Origin: JAUZOB01 sp963692465
Lineage (GTDB): Bacteria; Bacteroidota; Bacteroidia; Bacteroidales; Prolixibacteraceae
Length of the DNA stretch: 64,000 nucleotides
NCBI GenBank assembly: GCA_963692465.1
Contig: OY829943.1
Coordinates: 1,240,001-1,304,000 of the forward strand
Reading direction: 5' to 3'
The position numbers and the translations under genes are program-made. A model generated the notes under the pieces. That model did not search any database and was not told where the DNA came from. It worked only from the letters and a program-made list of their open reading frames with translations. Below, piece by piece: positions 1 through 9,276 of this stretch; position 1 is the stretch's first letter, and each line of letters opens with the position of its first letter.

Positions 1-1
1 T

Positions 2-61
2 AACAATTTCGGCGGTCGAATAAGCAGTTTGCTCCTAAAAAAACGAAATCAATCCGACTGA
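2..61 (+). CDS. Possible 3' end of a gene entering from the left
   Basis: Frame 2 is open from the window edge to a TGA at 59-61 and would encode a basic C-terminal tail (..GGRISSLLLKKRNQSD). A strong hairpin terminator begins 20 bases later, which fits the end of a plus-strand gene. Only about 19 codons are visible, so neither family nor reality of the frame can be established. The alternative is plain intergenic DNA. Confidence 0.3.
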   Translation, partial: NNFGGRISSLLLKKRNQSD

Positions 62-80
62 TAAAAAAGGTCACAGAGAC

Positions 81-117
81 AAGAAAGGGGAAATGCTCAA
101 CGCATTTCCCCTTTCTT
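81..117. terminator. Strong hairpin terminator between an upstream gene and murA
   Basis: A perfect 16-bp stem (AAGAAAGGGGAAATGC paired with its complement) closes a 5-base loop. It lies downstream of the murA stop on the minus strand and downstream of the presumed plus-strand gene ending near 61. T-rich sequence follows on the plus side, so it may serve both directions. Confidence 0.8.
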
Positions 118-140
118 TATGTTGACAGAACAACTCGTTT

Positions 141-1448
141 CTATTCGATTCGTTGAATATCCGCACCAATCGCATTTAATCGCAGATCAATACGTTCATA
201 GCCCCGATCAATTTGTTCTATATTTTCAATCCGACTTGTCCCATCAGCCGAAAGAGCTGCAATTAGCAAAGCCACTCCGGCTCGTATATCAGGAGAGGTC
301 ATGGTCGTTGCCTTCAGATTCTGTCGCCAGTCCTGTCCGATAACCGTTGCCCGGTGAGGATCGCACAAAATAATCTGAGCTCCCATATCAATAAGTTTAT
401 CGACAAAGAACAACCGACTCTCAAACATTTTCTGATGAATCAGAACACTGCCTTTCGCCTGCGTGGCAATAACCAAAAAGACACTTAACAAATCAGGTGT
501 CAATCCGGGCCATGGAGCATCGGCAATGGTCATGATCGAACCGTCAATGAAGGTCTCTATTTCATAATGGTCCTGTCCCGGGATATAAATATCGTCGTTC
601 CGTCGTTCCAGTTGAATTCCCAACCGTTTAAAAGAAGCCGGGATAATTCCCAACTGATCAAATGCAACGTCTTTAATGGTAATATTTCTTCCGGTCATCG
701 CAGCCAGTCCGATGAAACTTCCGACTTCGATCATATCAGGCAAAACCCGATGGGTGGTTCCATGCAATGAAGCGGTTCCCTCAATGGTCAGTAAGTTAGA
801 TCCTACGCCACTAATGTTAGCTCCCATGGCATTCAACATCCGGCACAACTGTTGAACATATGGTTCACAGGCCGCATTATAAATGGTTGTAGTTCCCGAG
901 GCCAACACAGCCGCCATGATAATATTAGCCGTACCGGTCACAGACGCCTCATCCAGGAGCATATAAGCTCCATGCAGGCGTGGAGCGGCAACCCGGTAAA
1001 AATTATTTTTATAATCAAATTCGAAGGTGGCACCCAGACTCTGGAATCCCATAAAATGGGTATCAAGTCGGCGACGGCCTATCCGATCACCTCCGGGCTG
1101 GGGAATATACCCAACACCGTAACGGGCCAGAAGGGGCCCGATAATCATGATAGACCCTCTCAGTTTACTTGCCTGACGGGCAAACTTTTCCGTCTTCATA
1201 TAGTCCAGATCCAGATTATAGGCTTTAAAGCTATACGTATCCGAACTTATATGATGGACTTCAACCCCGAGATCTGAAACGATCTCAATTAGTTTATTAA
1301 CATCGCTTATATTGGGGACATTGCTAATGACAACTTCCTGATCAGTGAGCAAAACACCGCATATTACCTGCAATGCTTCATTCTTAGCACCTTGCGGGTA
1401 TAAATTGCCACTTAGTTTTTGTCCTCCTGTAATACAAAAACTAGCCAT
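141..1448 (-). CDS. murA: UDP-N-acetylglucosamine 1-carboxyvinyltransferase (MurA)
   Basis: First committed cytoplasmic step of peptidoglycan synthesis: transfer of enolpyruvate from PEP to UDP-GlcNAc. The 435 residues match the family length. The N-terminal GAKNEAL motif supplies the substrate-contacting Lys22-Asn23, and the SFIDGSIMTIAD-like and SPDIRAG motifs are in place. The catalytic loop reads PGGDRIGRRRLDTH, so the position that is Cys115 in E. coli is Asp121 here. In MurA enzymes of other phyla a Cys-to-Asp change is known to confer intrinsic fosfomycin resistance. The gene lies 23 bases downstream of the DUF4290 gene on the same strand, a pairing common in Bacteroidota, and probably shares its transcript. 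Confidence 0.97.
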   Translation of the reverse strand: MASFCITGGQKLSGNLYPQGAKNEALQVICGVLLTDQEVVISNVPNISDVNKLIEIVSDLGVEVHHISSDTYSFKAYNLDLDYMKTEKFARQASKLRGSIMIIGPLLARYGVGYIPQPGGDRIGRRRLDTHFMGFQSLGATFEFDYKNNFYRVAAPRLHGAYMLLDEASVTGTANIIMAAVLASGTTTIYNAACEPYVQQLCRMLNAMGANISGVGSNLLTIEGTASLHGTTHRVLPDMIEVGSFIGLAAMTGRNITIKDVAFDQLGIIPASFKRLGIQLERRNDDIYIPGQDHYEIETFIDGSIMTIADAPWPGLTPDLLSVFLVIATQAKGSVLIHQKMFESRLFFVDKLIDMGAQIILCDPHRATVIGQDWRQNLKATTMTSPDIRAGVALLIAALSADGTSRIENIEQIDRGYERIDLRLNAIGADIQRIE

Positions 1449-1471
1449 AACACCTAATAAATATATTTGTC

Positions 1472-2086
1472 CTAACGGGGGCTCTGTCTTTTATTCTGCA
1501 AATTCTTCTTCTTAGCCGGGGTATTGGTCGTCCGATAAGACACCTCACGAACCTCAACCAGCTTAGAAGCCGGATCCAGTTTGATTTTGCCTTCGGACAT
1601 GTGGTCTAAGTCGTCAATAATTTTCTCATCTGGGACAGAATCCCGGTTCCAGGCTACATAGCATTTCTTCATGTGATTCGCTATAAGTCTGGTAAGATGC
1701 TCCCGTTCCGGACCTTCTTCATAATTTGCTGCCTTTTCAATAAGCTCTTCCATTAGTTTCCCATAATGAAGATAATGAATATGATTCACACTGTACGGAA
1801 CCCTATTCGGCTTAGAATGCAACAAAGATGGGGAGGGCGGATCAAAAGGATAATCAATATCCAGTTTAAATTCAGTCATGATTGCCAGATGATCCCATAA
1901 CTTATGTTTAAAATCATTGACATCACGCAGATAGGGATACATGTTTCCCATGATATCAATCAGGGTGCGTGCAGCAAGATTTCGCTGTGTTCGGTCCTCA
2001 ATGGTCATGATATGATCAACCATCTTTTGGATGTTCCGACCGTACTCGGGAAGGAATAATTTTTTTCGATTACTGTTATAATCCAT
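1472..2086 (-). CDS. DUF4290 domain-containing protein
   Basis: A 204-residue soluble protein with no signal peptide or membrane segment. It has the N-terminal block typical of DUF4290 (LPEYGRNIQKMVDHIMTIED) and a basic, Lys/Arg-rich C-terminus. The family is essentially restricted to Bacteroidota and usually sits directly upstream of murA, as here. No biochemical function is known to me. The neighbourhood suggests a link to cell-wall synthesis or growth, but that is inference only. Confidence 0.9.
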   Translation of the reverse strand: MDYNSNRKKLFLPEYGRNIQKMVDHIMTIEDRTQRNLAARTLIDIMGNMYPYLRDVNDFKHKLWDHLAIMTEFKLDIDYPFDPPSPSLLHSKPNRVPYSVNHIHYLHYGKLMEELIEKAANYEEGPEREHLTRLIANHMKKCYVAWNRDSVPDEKIIDDLDHMSEGKIKLDPASKLVEVREVSYRTTNTPAKKKNLQNKRQSPR

Positions 2087-2228
2087 CTGTTTATTTATCG
2101 ATAAAAGAGAAGAGCCTGGTCTGCAGAAAAAATGACGGCCCTATTCTCAAGATATTTTCTCAATTCAAAGATAGTAAAAATGCACGGAAGAATTCATTTC
2201 TATTTGAGAAACTGATTCTTACACCGAA

Positions 2229-4529
2229 TCACTTTACAATTTTAAGTTTTGCAAACTTAAGCAAAAGTTGCTTTTGTCCTGCACTTTGGAAAAAAACAGT
2301 TGCTTTTAAATTTGGATTCTCGCCTTCAAGCTGCAAAATCTTCCCCTGACCGAAACGTTGATGCTCTACAATCATGCCCGGTTGAAACAGGGCTGGGTCA
2401 TCACCCTGAAAAGAAGCAGCTCCTCCCCCGGTCTCTTTCAAACCGGAAAGTCTTTTTAGCATGGACATCGGAACAGATTGGGGTACGGATCTCGGCTGAG
2501 AAGAACCGGGTACGGAAGCAGTAACTTCGGGCCGGGCAAATGAACTCATCGCATTCCGGTCCTCCGCTTCGAGATAACAGGGGTCAATATCAGTAATAAA
2601 ACGACTGGGCCGGCAAAATTCAAGTTTTCCCCATTGATAACGTTGTTTCGCAAAAGAGAGGTAGGCCTTCTCTTCGGCCCGCGTCAATGCGACATAAAAC
2701 AGACGCCGTTCTTCTTCCAGTTGTTGTTGGGTAACCGCTTGTCCGCCATAGCTTGCGGGGAACAGTTGGTCTTCAACCCCCACAATAAAAACGATTTTAA
2801 ATTCTAGTCCCTTGGCCGAATGCACAGTCATCAGTGTAACCTTATTGCGGTCTTCGGGCCTTTCATTATCCTGATCGGTAAGCAATGCCACATCCGACAG
2901 GTAGTCGTGCAAATTATTGGAACGCCCTTCTTCCCGGGCATTCGTGGTAAATTCCTGAATACCGTTCAGAAGTTCCTGAATATTTTCATACCGACTGAGT
3001 CCCTCGGGAGAGCGGTCAAGGTAAAGGTCTTTCAACAGTCCGCTATTGGTTGCAATCGCCGAAGCCAGGTCGAATGCTTCCATCTCCTCTCTATGATCAA
3101 TAAGACTTTGAAGCAGATTGGCAAAATCAATCAGTTTACCAAAAGTTCCGGCATTGAATGCAGAATGGTCTCCGCTTCTTAAAGAGTCGAGCGTTTCCCA
3201 AAGACTGACTCCAGAAGCGATAGCCTGCTGTTCCAGTTTCCCCAGGGTCGTGCTACCAATACCTCTTGCCGGATAATTAATGATTCGTTTAAAAGCTTCA
3301 TTATCCAGGGGATTAATAATCATACGGAAATAAGAGATCAGATCTTTAACTTCTTTCCGCTGATAAAACGACAATCCTCCATATATCTTATAGGGGATAT
3401 TTTTCTTTCGCAGAGCCTCTTCAAAAATACGCGACTGCATATTGGTCCGATAGAGGATTGCAAAATCGCTGGCTGTATAGTGTTCGCGCATAGACAGGTC
3501 GCCAATCTCATTGGCAACGAGAAACCCTTCTTCATTGTCGGTCAGGGCAGAGAGGACTTTAATCCGGTCGCCCTTATCATTCTCAGAAAATACGACCTTG
3601 GGAATCTGTTTCTTATTCTTTTGAATAATACTGTTCGCGGCATCAACAATATTCTGGGTCGAACGATAATTCTGTTCGAGCTTAAAGATTTTGTGCCCGG
3701 GATAATCTTTCTGAAAGTTCAGAATATTTTCGATACGTGCTCCACGGAAAGAATAGATACTCTGGGCATCATCACCAACGACACATATGTTCTGGTACTT
3801 TTGAGCCAACTGCTTGATAATACGATATTGGGCATGATTGGTATCCTGATACTCATCGACCAGAATATATTTGAATATATCCTGATATTTTGAAAGGATA
3901 TCGGGCCGGGAAGAGAAAAGCTGCTCAGTCTTCATGAGCAGATCATCAAAATCCATTGCCCCTGAAACACGGCATTGCCGGCTATATTCCTTATAGATGT
4001 CGCCGATGAGAGGCATTCGGATACTCCGGTCATAATCTGTTATTTCGGAGGTTTTTATATAAAGAGCCGAAGAGATCAATGAGTTTTTCGCTGCGGAAAT
4101 GCGGTTCAATACCACATTGGCTTTATAAATCTTATCGTCTAGTTTAAAATTCTTAATAATGGACTTGATCAGATTTTTAGAATCACTCGCATCGTAGATC
4201 GTGAAAGTAGAGGGGAATCCAATCGCCTCATGTTCGGTACGGAGTATCCGCGAGAAAATAGAATGGAAAGTTCCCATCCATAAGTAACGGGCCACCTTAT
4301 CGCTCACAATAGCAGAGATTCGTTCTTTCATCTCTTTGGCTGCCTTATTCGTAAAAGTCAGTGCCAGGATATTCGAAGCTCGCTCCCCTTTTCGCAACAG
4401 ATGTGCAATTCGAAAGGTCAGCACCCTTGTTTTTCCTGATCCCGCTCCGGCAATAACCAACGATGGTCCTTCTGTATTTTCCACAGCTGCACGCTGTGCT
4501 TCATTGAGTTGATCTAAATAATCATTCAC
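2229..4529 (-). CDS. UvrD/PcrA-type superfamily 1 ATP-dependent DNA helicase
   Basis: 3'-5' DNA helicase of repair and replication-fork maintenance. The chosen GTG start gives 766 residues. Visible motifs: Q-motif LNEAQRAAV, Walker A AGAGSGKT, VDEYQDTNHAQY (motif II), GDDAQSIYSFRGA (III), the LEQNYRSTQNI block, VTLMTVHSAKGLEF (V) and EEERRLFYVALTRA (VI). The C-terminal tail ends in a Tudor-like segment typical of PcrA (MIVEHQRFGQGKI). I chose GTG at 4529 because AGGAAG lies 5 bases upstream and family members start just before the LNEAQ motif. An upstream TTG at 4607 in the same frame would add 26 unconserved residues. Confidence 0.95.
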   Translation of the reverse strand: MNDYLDQLNEAQRAAVENTEGPSLVIAGAGSGKTRVLTFRIAHLLRKGERASNILALTFTNKAAKEMKERISAIVSDKVARYLWMGTFHSIFSRILRTEHEAIGFPSTFTIYDASDSKNLIKSIIKNFKLDDKIYKANVVLNRISAAKNSLISSALYIKTSEITDYDRSIRMPLIGDIYKEYSRQCRVSGAMDFDDLLMKTEQLFSSRPDILSKYQDIFKYILVDEYQDTNHAQYRIIKQLAQKYQNICVVGDDAQSIYSFRGARIENILNFQKDYPGHKIFKLEQNYRSTQNIVDAANSIIQKNKKQIPKVVFSENDKGDRIKVLSALTDNEEGFLVANEIGDLSMREHYTASDFAILYRTNMQSRIFEEALRKKNIPYKIYGGLSFYQRKEVKDLISYFRMIINPLDNEAFKRIINYPARGIGSTTLGKLEQQAIASGVSLWETLDSLRSGDHSAFNAGTFGKLIDFANLLQSLIDHREEMEAFDLASAIATNSGLLKDLYLDRSPEGLSRYENIQELLNGIQEFTTNAREEGRSNNLHDYLSDVALLTDQDNERPEDRNKVTLMTVHSAKGLEFKIVFIVGVEDQLFPASYGGQAVTQQQLEEERRLFYVALTRAEEKAYLSFAKQRYQWGKLEFCRPSRFITDIDPCYLEAEDRNAMSSFARPEVTASVPGSSQPRSVPQSVPMSMLKRLSGLKETGGGAASFQGDDPALFQPGMIVEHQRFGQGKILQLEGENPNLKATVFFQSAGQKQLLLKFAKLKIVK

Positions 4530-4697
4530 TGTTTCTTCCTGTATTAATAATCGGACTTTAGGTTGGCCAAAATTAGCATTTGTATTTTGATAAGTCCTGC
4601 TGTTCAAAAAATTTATCGTACCGAAATACCCTTCCCGTTTTTTTTGCGTTATTTTGTTAAAATTGTAGTTGTCAACTCAATTCTTCAGGAATAACTT

Positions 4698-5981
4698 ATG
4701 AGATACCGCTGTTTTATCCTTCTGTTTTTTATCGCTTTGGGAAGTGCTTCTGCACAAATCAGTGCTCCGGGAGCATCAACGACCTTGCAAACCAGCTATC
4801 AATCAGGAACCGGAGATGATCCCATCTTTGTTTTCACCTCTCAACAGGGAGTTAACAGAGCTTCCCTGGATGTCAGAAATCCTTTTACTCAGGCAGCCAG
4901 TTCTACCTGGAAGAAATATAACGCAGCAACCCGGACCTTTGAATTCTATGCCAGCACAACGGCCTTTACGGTGGATGATCAACAGTCAAATATGCCCGAC
5001 GGACTTTATCAGGTAGAAGTCTCCGACGGAAGCAGTACGACAACTTACCGTGCATGGGTATTCAACAACTGGATACAGACTCAGGCTTCTATTGTCGACT
5101 CCGACTGTAGTCACTTCGTGCTTAACGGCACATACAGCGCAGCGTCTATGGCTTATTACGATCCGGCCTCGGGTGAGAAAACGGTACTTCAGCCCAATTA
5201 CACAGCTATATGGCAATCAAGTGGCAATCAGGTAGCAAGATCGATGCTCACAACAATCTATTCGCCACCCGCAGTGAACACCAATTACACCCTGACGCTT
5301 TCCGATAATTATGGCAGCTCCAGCACCACCAATATCACGTATAATTCGATTGTCCCGAAAGCCGATTTTACGGTTGAGCCCGCAACAGGGGAAGCTCCAT
5401 TAAAAGTTCAGTTTAACAATGCATCGCAAAATGCAGATACGTATGAATGGACACTTTACAAAGATATCGACGTAATCAAACAGGAGGCAGCTAAAGCAAA
5501 AGGGCAACCGGTGGACAGTGTTTTAAGAAAATTAAGTGCAGACAATTTCACTTACACCTATGAAAACTCAGGGCATTACAAGGTTAAGTTAATGGCCGTT
5601 AAGACCAATGCAGTCAACTTAATTTGTAGCGATTCGCTCTATTTCAAGGATCAATATATTGTAGCAGATACCTCCTGGGTACAGGTCCCGAATGTCTTTA
5701 CACCGAACGGGGATAATGTAAATGATCAGTTTACCATTCAGGTCCAGTCACTCAAGTCGTTAAAGATGACCATCTTCAATCGGTGGGGCCGCAAAGTTTA
5801 CAGCTACGACAATAACAATGTCACTTCAGGAAAAGATACAGAGTCGCATGCAGTATGGAATGGCAAGATAGGAGGAAGTTATGCTTCTCCGGGAGTTTAT
5901 TTTTACGTAATAGAAGCACAAGGCCGGGACAATAAATATCGTAAGAAGACCGGCTTTGTGCATCTATTCAGAGGAAAATAG
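4698..5981 (+). CDS. Secreted PKD-domain protein with T9SS type B sorting domain
   Basis: A 427-residue exported protein. It opens with a signal peptide (residues 1-19, ending ALGSASAQ), continues with a beta-rich region, then a PKD-like domain (about 225-320; DFTVEPATGEAPLKVQFNNAS), and finishes with the gliding-motility-associated C-terminal domain (about 335-427; VPNVFTPNGDNVNDQF, FNRWGRKVY, SPGVYFYVIEA). That terminal domain is the type B signal for export across the outer membrane by T9SS. The gene stops 4 bases from the convergent alaS stop. The cargo function of the N-terminal 220 residues is not recognisable. Confidence 0.9.
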   Translation: MRYRCFILLFFIALGSASAQISAPGASTTLQTSYQSGTGDDPIFVFTSQQGVNRASLDVRNPFTQAASSTWKKYNAATRTFEFYASTTAFTVDDQQSNMPDGLYQVEVSDGSSTTTYRAWVFNNWIQTQASIVDSDCSHFVLNGTYSAASMAYYDPASGEKTVLQPNYTAIWQSSGNQVARSMLTTIYSPPAVNTNYTLTLSDNYGSSSTTNITYNSIVPKADFTVEPATGEAPLKVQFNNASQNADTYEWTLYKDIDVIKQEAAKAKGQPVDSVLRKLSADNFTYTYENSGHYKVKLMAVKTNAVNLICSDSLYFKDQYIVADTSWVQVPNVFTPNGDNVNDQFTIQVQSLKSLKMTIFNRWGRKVYSYDNNNVTSGKDTESHAVWNGKIGGSYASPGVYFYVIEAQGRDNKYRKKTGFVHLFRGK

Positions 5982-5985
5982 TTGT

Positions 5986-8610
5986 TTAGCTAATCAGCTG
6001 ACGGGCTTTGTCCAATGCTGCGGGTATGCCATCCGGATTTTTTCCTCCGGCATTCGCATAGAATGCTTGTCCGCCACCGCCACCCTGAACTTCTTTGGCG
6101 ATTTCGCGAATCATCTTCCCGGCATTGAGTCCTTTTTCCTGTATCAGGTTATCGGAAATCATAAGCGTAACATTCGCTTTTCCGTCAATATCCGCACCCA
6201 GCGCCAGAAACAGATTATCCACTTCGCCCCGCAACTTATAAGCTAAATCTTTTATAGCAGCCGGGGAATTGAGATGAATCTGTTCGATAATCGTATTAAT
6301 TCCATTAACGACCTTCACCTTAGTAAGAAGATCTTTCTTCACCTCCATGGCTGCCTGATGTTCAAAGGCTTCGATCTGCTTTTTCAGCTTCGCTTCAGCC
6401 ACCTGAAGTTCTTCAACGGCATGGGCCGGATCTTTCGGATTACCCAAAAGACTTTTAATTGCAGCAAGTTCTTCCCGCTCATTGCGTATATATTCATCGG
6501 CCTTATCTGCAGTAATGGCTTCTATTCGTCGGACTCCTGCGGAGATGGCACTTTCCGACAAAATAACCAATTGTCCGATCTGACCGGTTGCCGGGATATG
6601 GGTTCCTGCGCATAATTCGATAGACGGGCCATATTGAACCATCCTGACACGATCGCCGTATTTTTCTCCGAACAAGGCGATAGCACCACGTTCCTGTGCT
6701 TCCTTAATCGGGATGGAACGACATTCCTCAAGAGCAATATTGGTACGGATCATCTCATTGACAATCTTCTCCACTTTCAATAATTCTTCATGAGATACTT
6801 TTTGAAAATGAGAAAAATCGAAACGGAGGTAATCGGCATTGACCAGTGATCCTTTCTGTTCTACATGAGTTCCCAGTACCTGACGTAAAGCATAGTCAAG
6901 CAAGTGGGTTGCCGTATGGTTGTTCGAAGATTGTCTGCGGTGATCAGCATCGACCTTAGCCATAAATTCGACTTCCGGTTGTTCCGGCAGTTTTTCGGTA
7001 AGATGAATGCTCAGATTATTTTCCTTTTGAGTGTCGATAATCCGGACAGATTTGCCATCAGCTTCAATGACGCCGGTATCACCAACCTGTCCGCCCGATT
7101 CAGCATAAAAAGGGGTACGGTCGAAGACCAGTTGGTAAAGTGTTTTCTTTTTCCGGGTTACTTTCCGGTATTTAGTAATATGAATAATCGATTCGAGGGT
7201 ATCATAACCAACAAACTCCGTCTTTTCAACAGGACGCAACTCAACCCAGTCTTCCGTTTCAACGGTTGAGGCATTACGGGAGCGATCTTTCTGGGCTTTC
7301 ATCTCGGCATCAAATTCGGGGAGATTAACGCTCATCCCGTTTTCTTTGAGAATTAACTCCGTCAAATCGAGCGGAAATCCGAAGGTATCATAAAGGGTAA
7401 AAGCTTCTTTTCCGCCAATCGTATTTTTCCCTTCTTTCCGGTTATTCGCCATAATCTCATCCAGAAGGTTAATTCCCGTTTCAAGGGTTCGGAGGAACGC
7501 GTCTTCTTCTTCACGGATAACATTCTGAATCAAGTCTTTTTGAGCCGATAGTTCGGGGAATGTATCCCCCATCACTTCAATCAGCACCGGCAAAAGCTTA
7601 TAAATAAAAGGTTCCCTGATATCCAGAAAAGTATAGCCATACCGGACAGCCCTGCGTAATATTCTCCGGATTACGTACCCGGCCTTGTTATTCGAAGGAA
7701 GTTGCCCGTCGGCAATGGCAAAAGAGATAGCCCGGAGATGATCGGCAATAACCCGCATGGCAATGCTGACTTTTTCGTCTTTGCCATATTCCATTCCACT
7801 GATCTTACTGATTTCAGCAATAATAAACTGAAATATATCGGTATCGTAATTCGATTTTTTATTCTGAATAGCCATGCAAAGACGTTCAAAACCCATGCCG
7901 GTATCAACATGATGGTGAGGGAGTTCTTCGAGTGTTCCGTTGGCTTTACGGTTGTATTGCATAAACACTAAATTCCAGATCTCAATAACTAACGGGTCGC
8001 TCTGATTGACCAGGTCGCGACCGGGAACTTTCAGCTGATCTTGCGGATTTCGCAAATCGATATGAATTTCAGAACAGGGACCACAGGGACCAGTATCACC
8101 CATTTCCCAGAAATTATCATGTTTATTGCCAAGTAAGATATGATCCTCAGGCAAATGTTTGCTCCAATAGTCATAAGCTTCACTATCACGGGAAACATGA
8201 TCGGCTTCATCTCCTTCAAAGACCGTAGCGTAAAGCTTCGTCTTATCAATACCATAAACATCGGTCAATAATTCCCAGGCCCAGTCGATAACTTCTTTTT
8301 TAAAGTAATCGCCAAAAGACCAGTTGCCGAGCATCTCAAACATGGTGTGGTGGTAAGTATCATGCCCGACTTCTTCGAGGTCATTGTGTTTTCCGGAGAC
8401 CCGAAGACATTTTTGGGTATCGGTAGCCCGCGAATATTTAGGTGATTCATTACCCAGAAAGATATCCTTAAACTGGTTCATTCCTGCATTGGTAAACATC
8501 AATGTAGGATCATTTTTTACGACCATGGGGGCCGATGAAACAATATGATGCCCCTTTGATTCGAAAAAATCAAGGAACGTCTTTCTGATCTCTTTAGAAT
8601 TCATAACCAT
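5986..8610 (-). CDS. alaS: Alanyl-tRNA synthetase
   Basis: Charges tRNA-Ala. The 874 residues are the usual bacterial length. Visible: class II catalytic core with FTNAGMNQFKDIFLG and DTGPCGPCSEI, the editing/second-domain zinc ligands NNHTATHLLDYAL and CAGTH, and the C-terminal oligomerisation DHHA1 domain with GGGGGQAFYANAGGK. Start: ATG at 8610 or the ATG two codons later (MVMNSKEIR); the second is the more usual family start. The upstream 310 bases separate it from a divergently transcribed MerR gene. Confidence 0.98.
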   Translation of the reverse strand: MVMNSKEIRKTFLDFFESKGHHIVSSAPMVVKNDPTLMFTNAGMNQFKDIFLGNESPKYSRATDTQKCLRVSGKHNDLEEVGHDTYHHTMFEMLGNWSFGDYFKKEVIDWAWELLTDVYGIDKTKLYATVFEGDEADHVSRDSEAYDYWSKHLPEDHILLGNKHDNFWEMGDTGPCGPCSEIHIDLRNPQDQLKVPGRDLVNQSDPLVIEIWNLVFMQYNRKANGTLEELPHHHVDTGMGFERLCMAIQNKKSNYDTDIFQFIIAEISKISGMEYGKDEKVSIAMRVIADHLRAISFAIADGQLPSNNKAGYVIRRILRRAVRYGYTFLDIREPFIYKLLPVLIEVMGDTFPELSAQKDLIQNVIREEEDAFLRTLETGINLLDEIMANNRKEGKNTIGGKEAFTLYDTFGFPLDLTELILKENGMSVNLPEFDAEMKAQKDRSRNASTVETEDWVELRPVEKTEFVGYDTLESIIHITKYRKVTRKKKTLYQLVFDRTPFYAESGGQVGDTGVIEADGKSVRIIDTQKENNLSIHLTEKLPEQPEVEFMAKVDADHRRQSSNNHTATHLLDYALRQVLGTHVEQKGSLVNADYLRFDFSHFQKVSHEELLKVEKIVNEMIRTNIALEECRSIPIKEAQERGAIALFGEKYGDRVRMVQYGPSIELCAGTHIPATGQIGQLVILSESAISAGVRRIEAITADKADEYIRNEREELAAIKSLLGNPKDPAHAVEELQVAEAKLKKQIEAFEHQAAMEVKKDLLTKVKVVNGINTIIEQIHLNSPAAIKDLAYKLRGEVDNLFLALGADIDGKANVTLMISDNLIQEKGLNAGKMIREIAKEVQGGGGGQAFYANAGGKNPDGIPAALDKARQLIS

Positions 8611-8920
8611 CTATAATCTCTTTATTGAATTATCTCTTTCATTCTTCCTTTCGGCAGCAGGAACCTGCGCCGAAATAAAAAATTGCTGCTATTTCCGCTC
8701 TCTTTTTCCTTTTAACGGAATATCCTTACTTTTGAATTGTTGCAAAGTTAGACGTTTTGTGTAAATTTGCTCAAAGTGCATTTAATTTCTTATGCTTTTC
8801 ACTGTTATTCGTGTAGGAATAGCACTTATTTATGGGTTGATCGCTTCTTTTTTTTGAAAAAAGAAGATTTGTTTCAAACTGATCGTCTTCCAATGATTCG
8901 TTAATTTAAAATTTTTCAAA
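8611..8920. other. Divergent intergenic region, alaS / MerR gene
   Basis: 310 bases without a convincing reading frame. It must hold the promoters of alaS (minus) and of the MerR-Nif3-zinc ribbon cluster (plus). An AT-rich stretch with T-run/A-run self-complementarity lies near 8849-8870. I could not identify a confident promoter or operator. Confidence 0.5.
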
Positions 8921-9256
8921 GTGCCTTACAAAGAGAAAAAAATAGAAAAGCTATATTATTCGATCGGAGAAGTTGCTGAAATGTTTCAGGTAAACACTTC
9001 CTTAATCCGTTATTGGGAAAAAGAATTCGACATTCTCAAACCCCACAAGAATAAAAAGGGTGACCGTCTCTTTACCAAAGAGGATATTGAAAATTTCAAA
9101 ATAATCCATTATCTGCTCAAAGAACGGGGCATGACCATCAAAGGGGCTCAGATGAAACTAAAAGACAACAAGGAAGACACACTCAACAACTACGAGGTTG
9201 TCAACCGACTGCAGCAAATAAGGACCTTGTTGACGGAGATCAAAGAGGTTCTATAA
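8921..9256 (+). CDS. MerR-family transcriptional regulator
   Basis: A 111-residue protein with an N-terminal winged HTH of MerR type (YSIGEVAEMFQVNTSLIRYWEKEF, followed by GDRLFTKEDIENF as the wing) and a short coiled coil. No C-terminal effector-binding domain or metal-binding cysteines are present. The start codon is GTG at 8921. It is followed after 20 bases by the Nif3 gene and then the zinc-ribbon gene; this order is common in Bacteroidota. The regulated genes are unknown and may be this cluster itself. Confidence 0.9.
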   Translation: MPYKEKKIEKLYYSIGEVAEMFQVNTSLIRYWEKEFDILKPHKNKKGDRLFTKEDIENFKIIHYLLKERGMTIKGAQMKLKDNKEDTLNNYEVVNRLQQIRTLLTEIKEVL

Positions 9257-9276
9257 ACCAGATCAAAAAGTCATTC

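Noticed and set aside
141..1448. Long plus-strand frames inside murA (for example 567-770 and 852-1277)
   Set aside because: They lie entirely antisense to a fully conserved murA and have no family character; they are shadows of its codon pattern.
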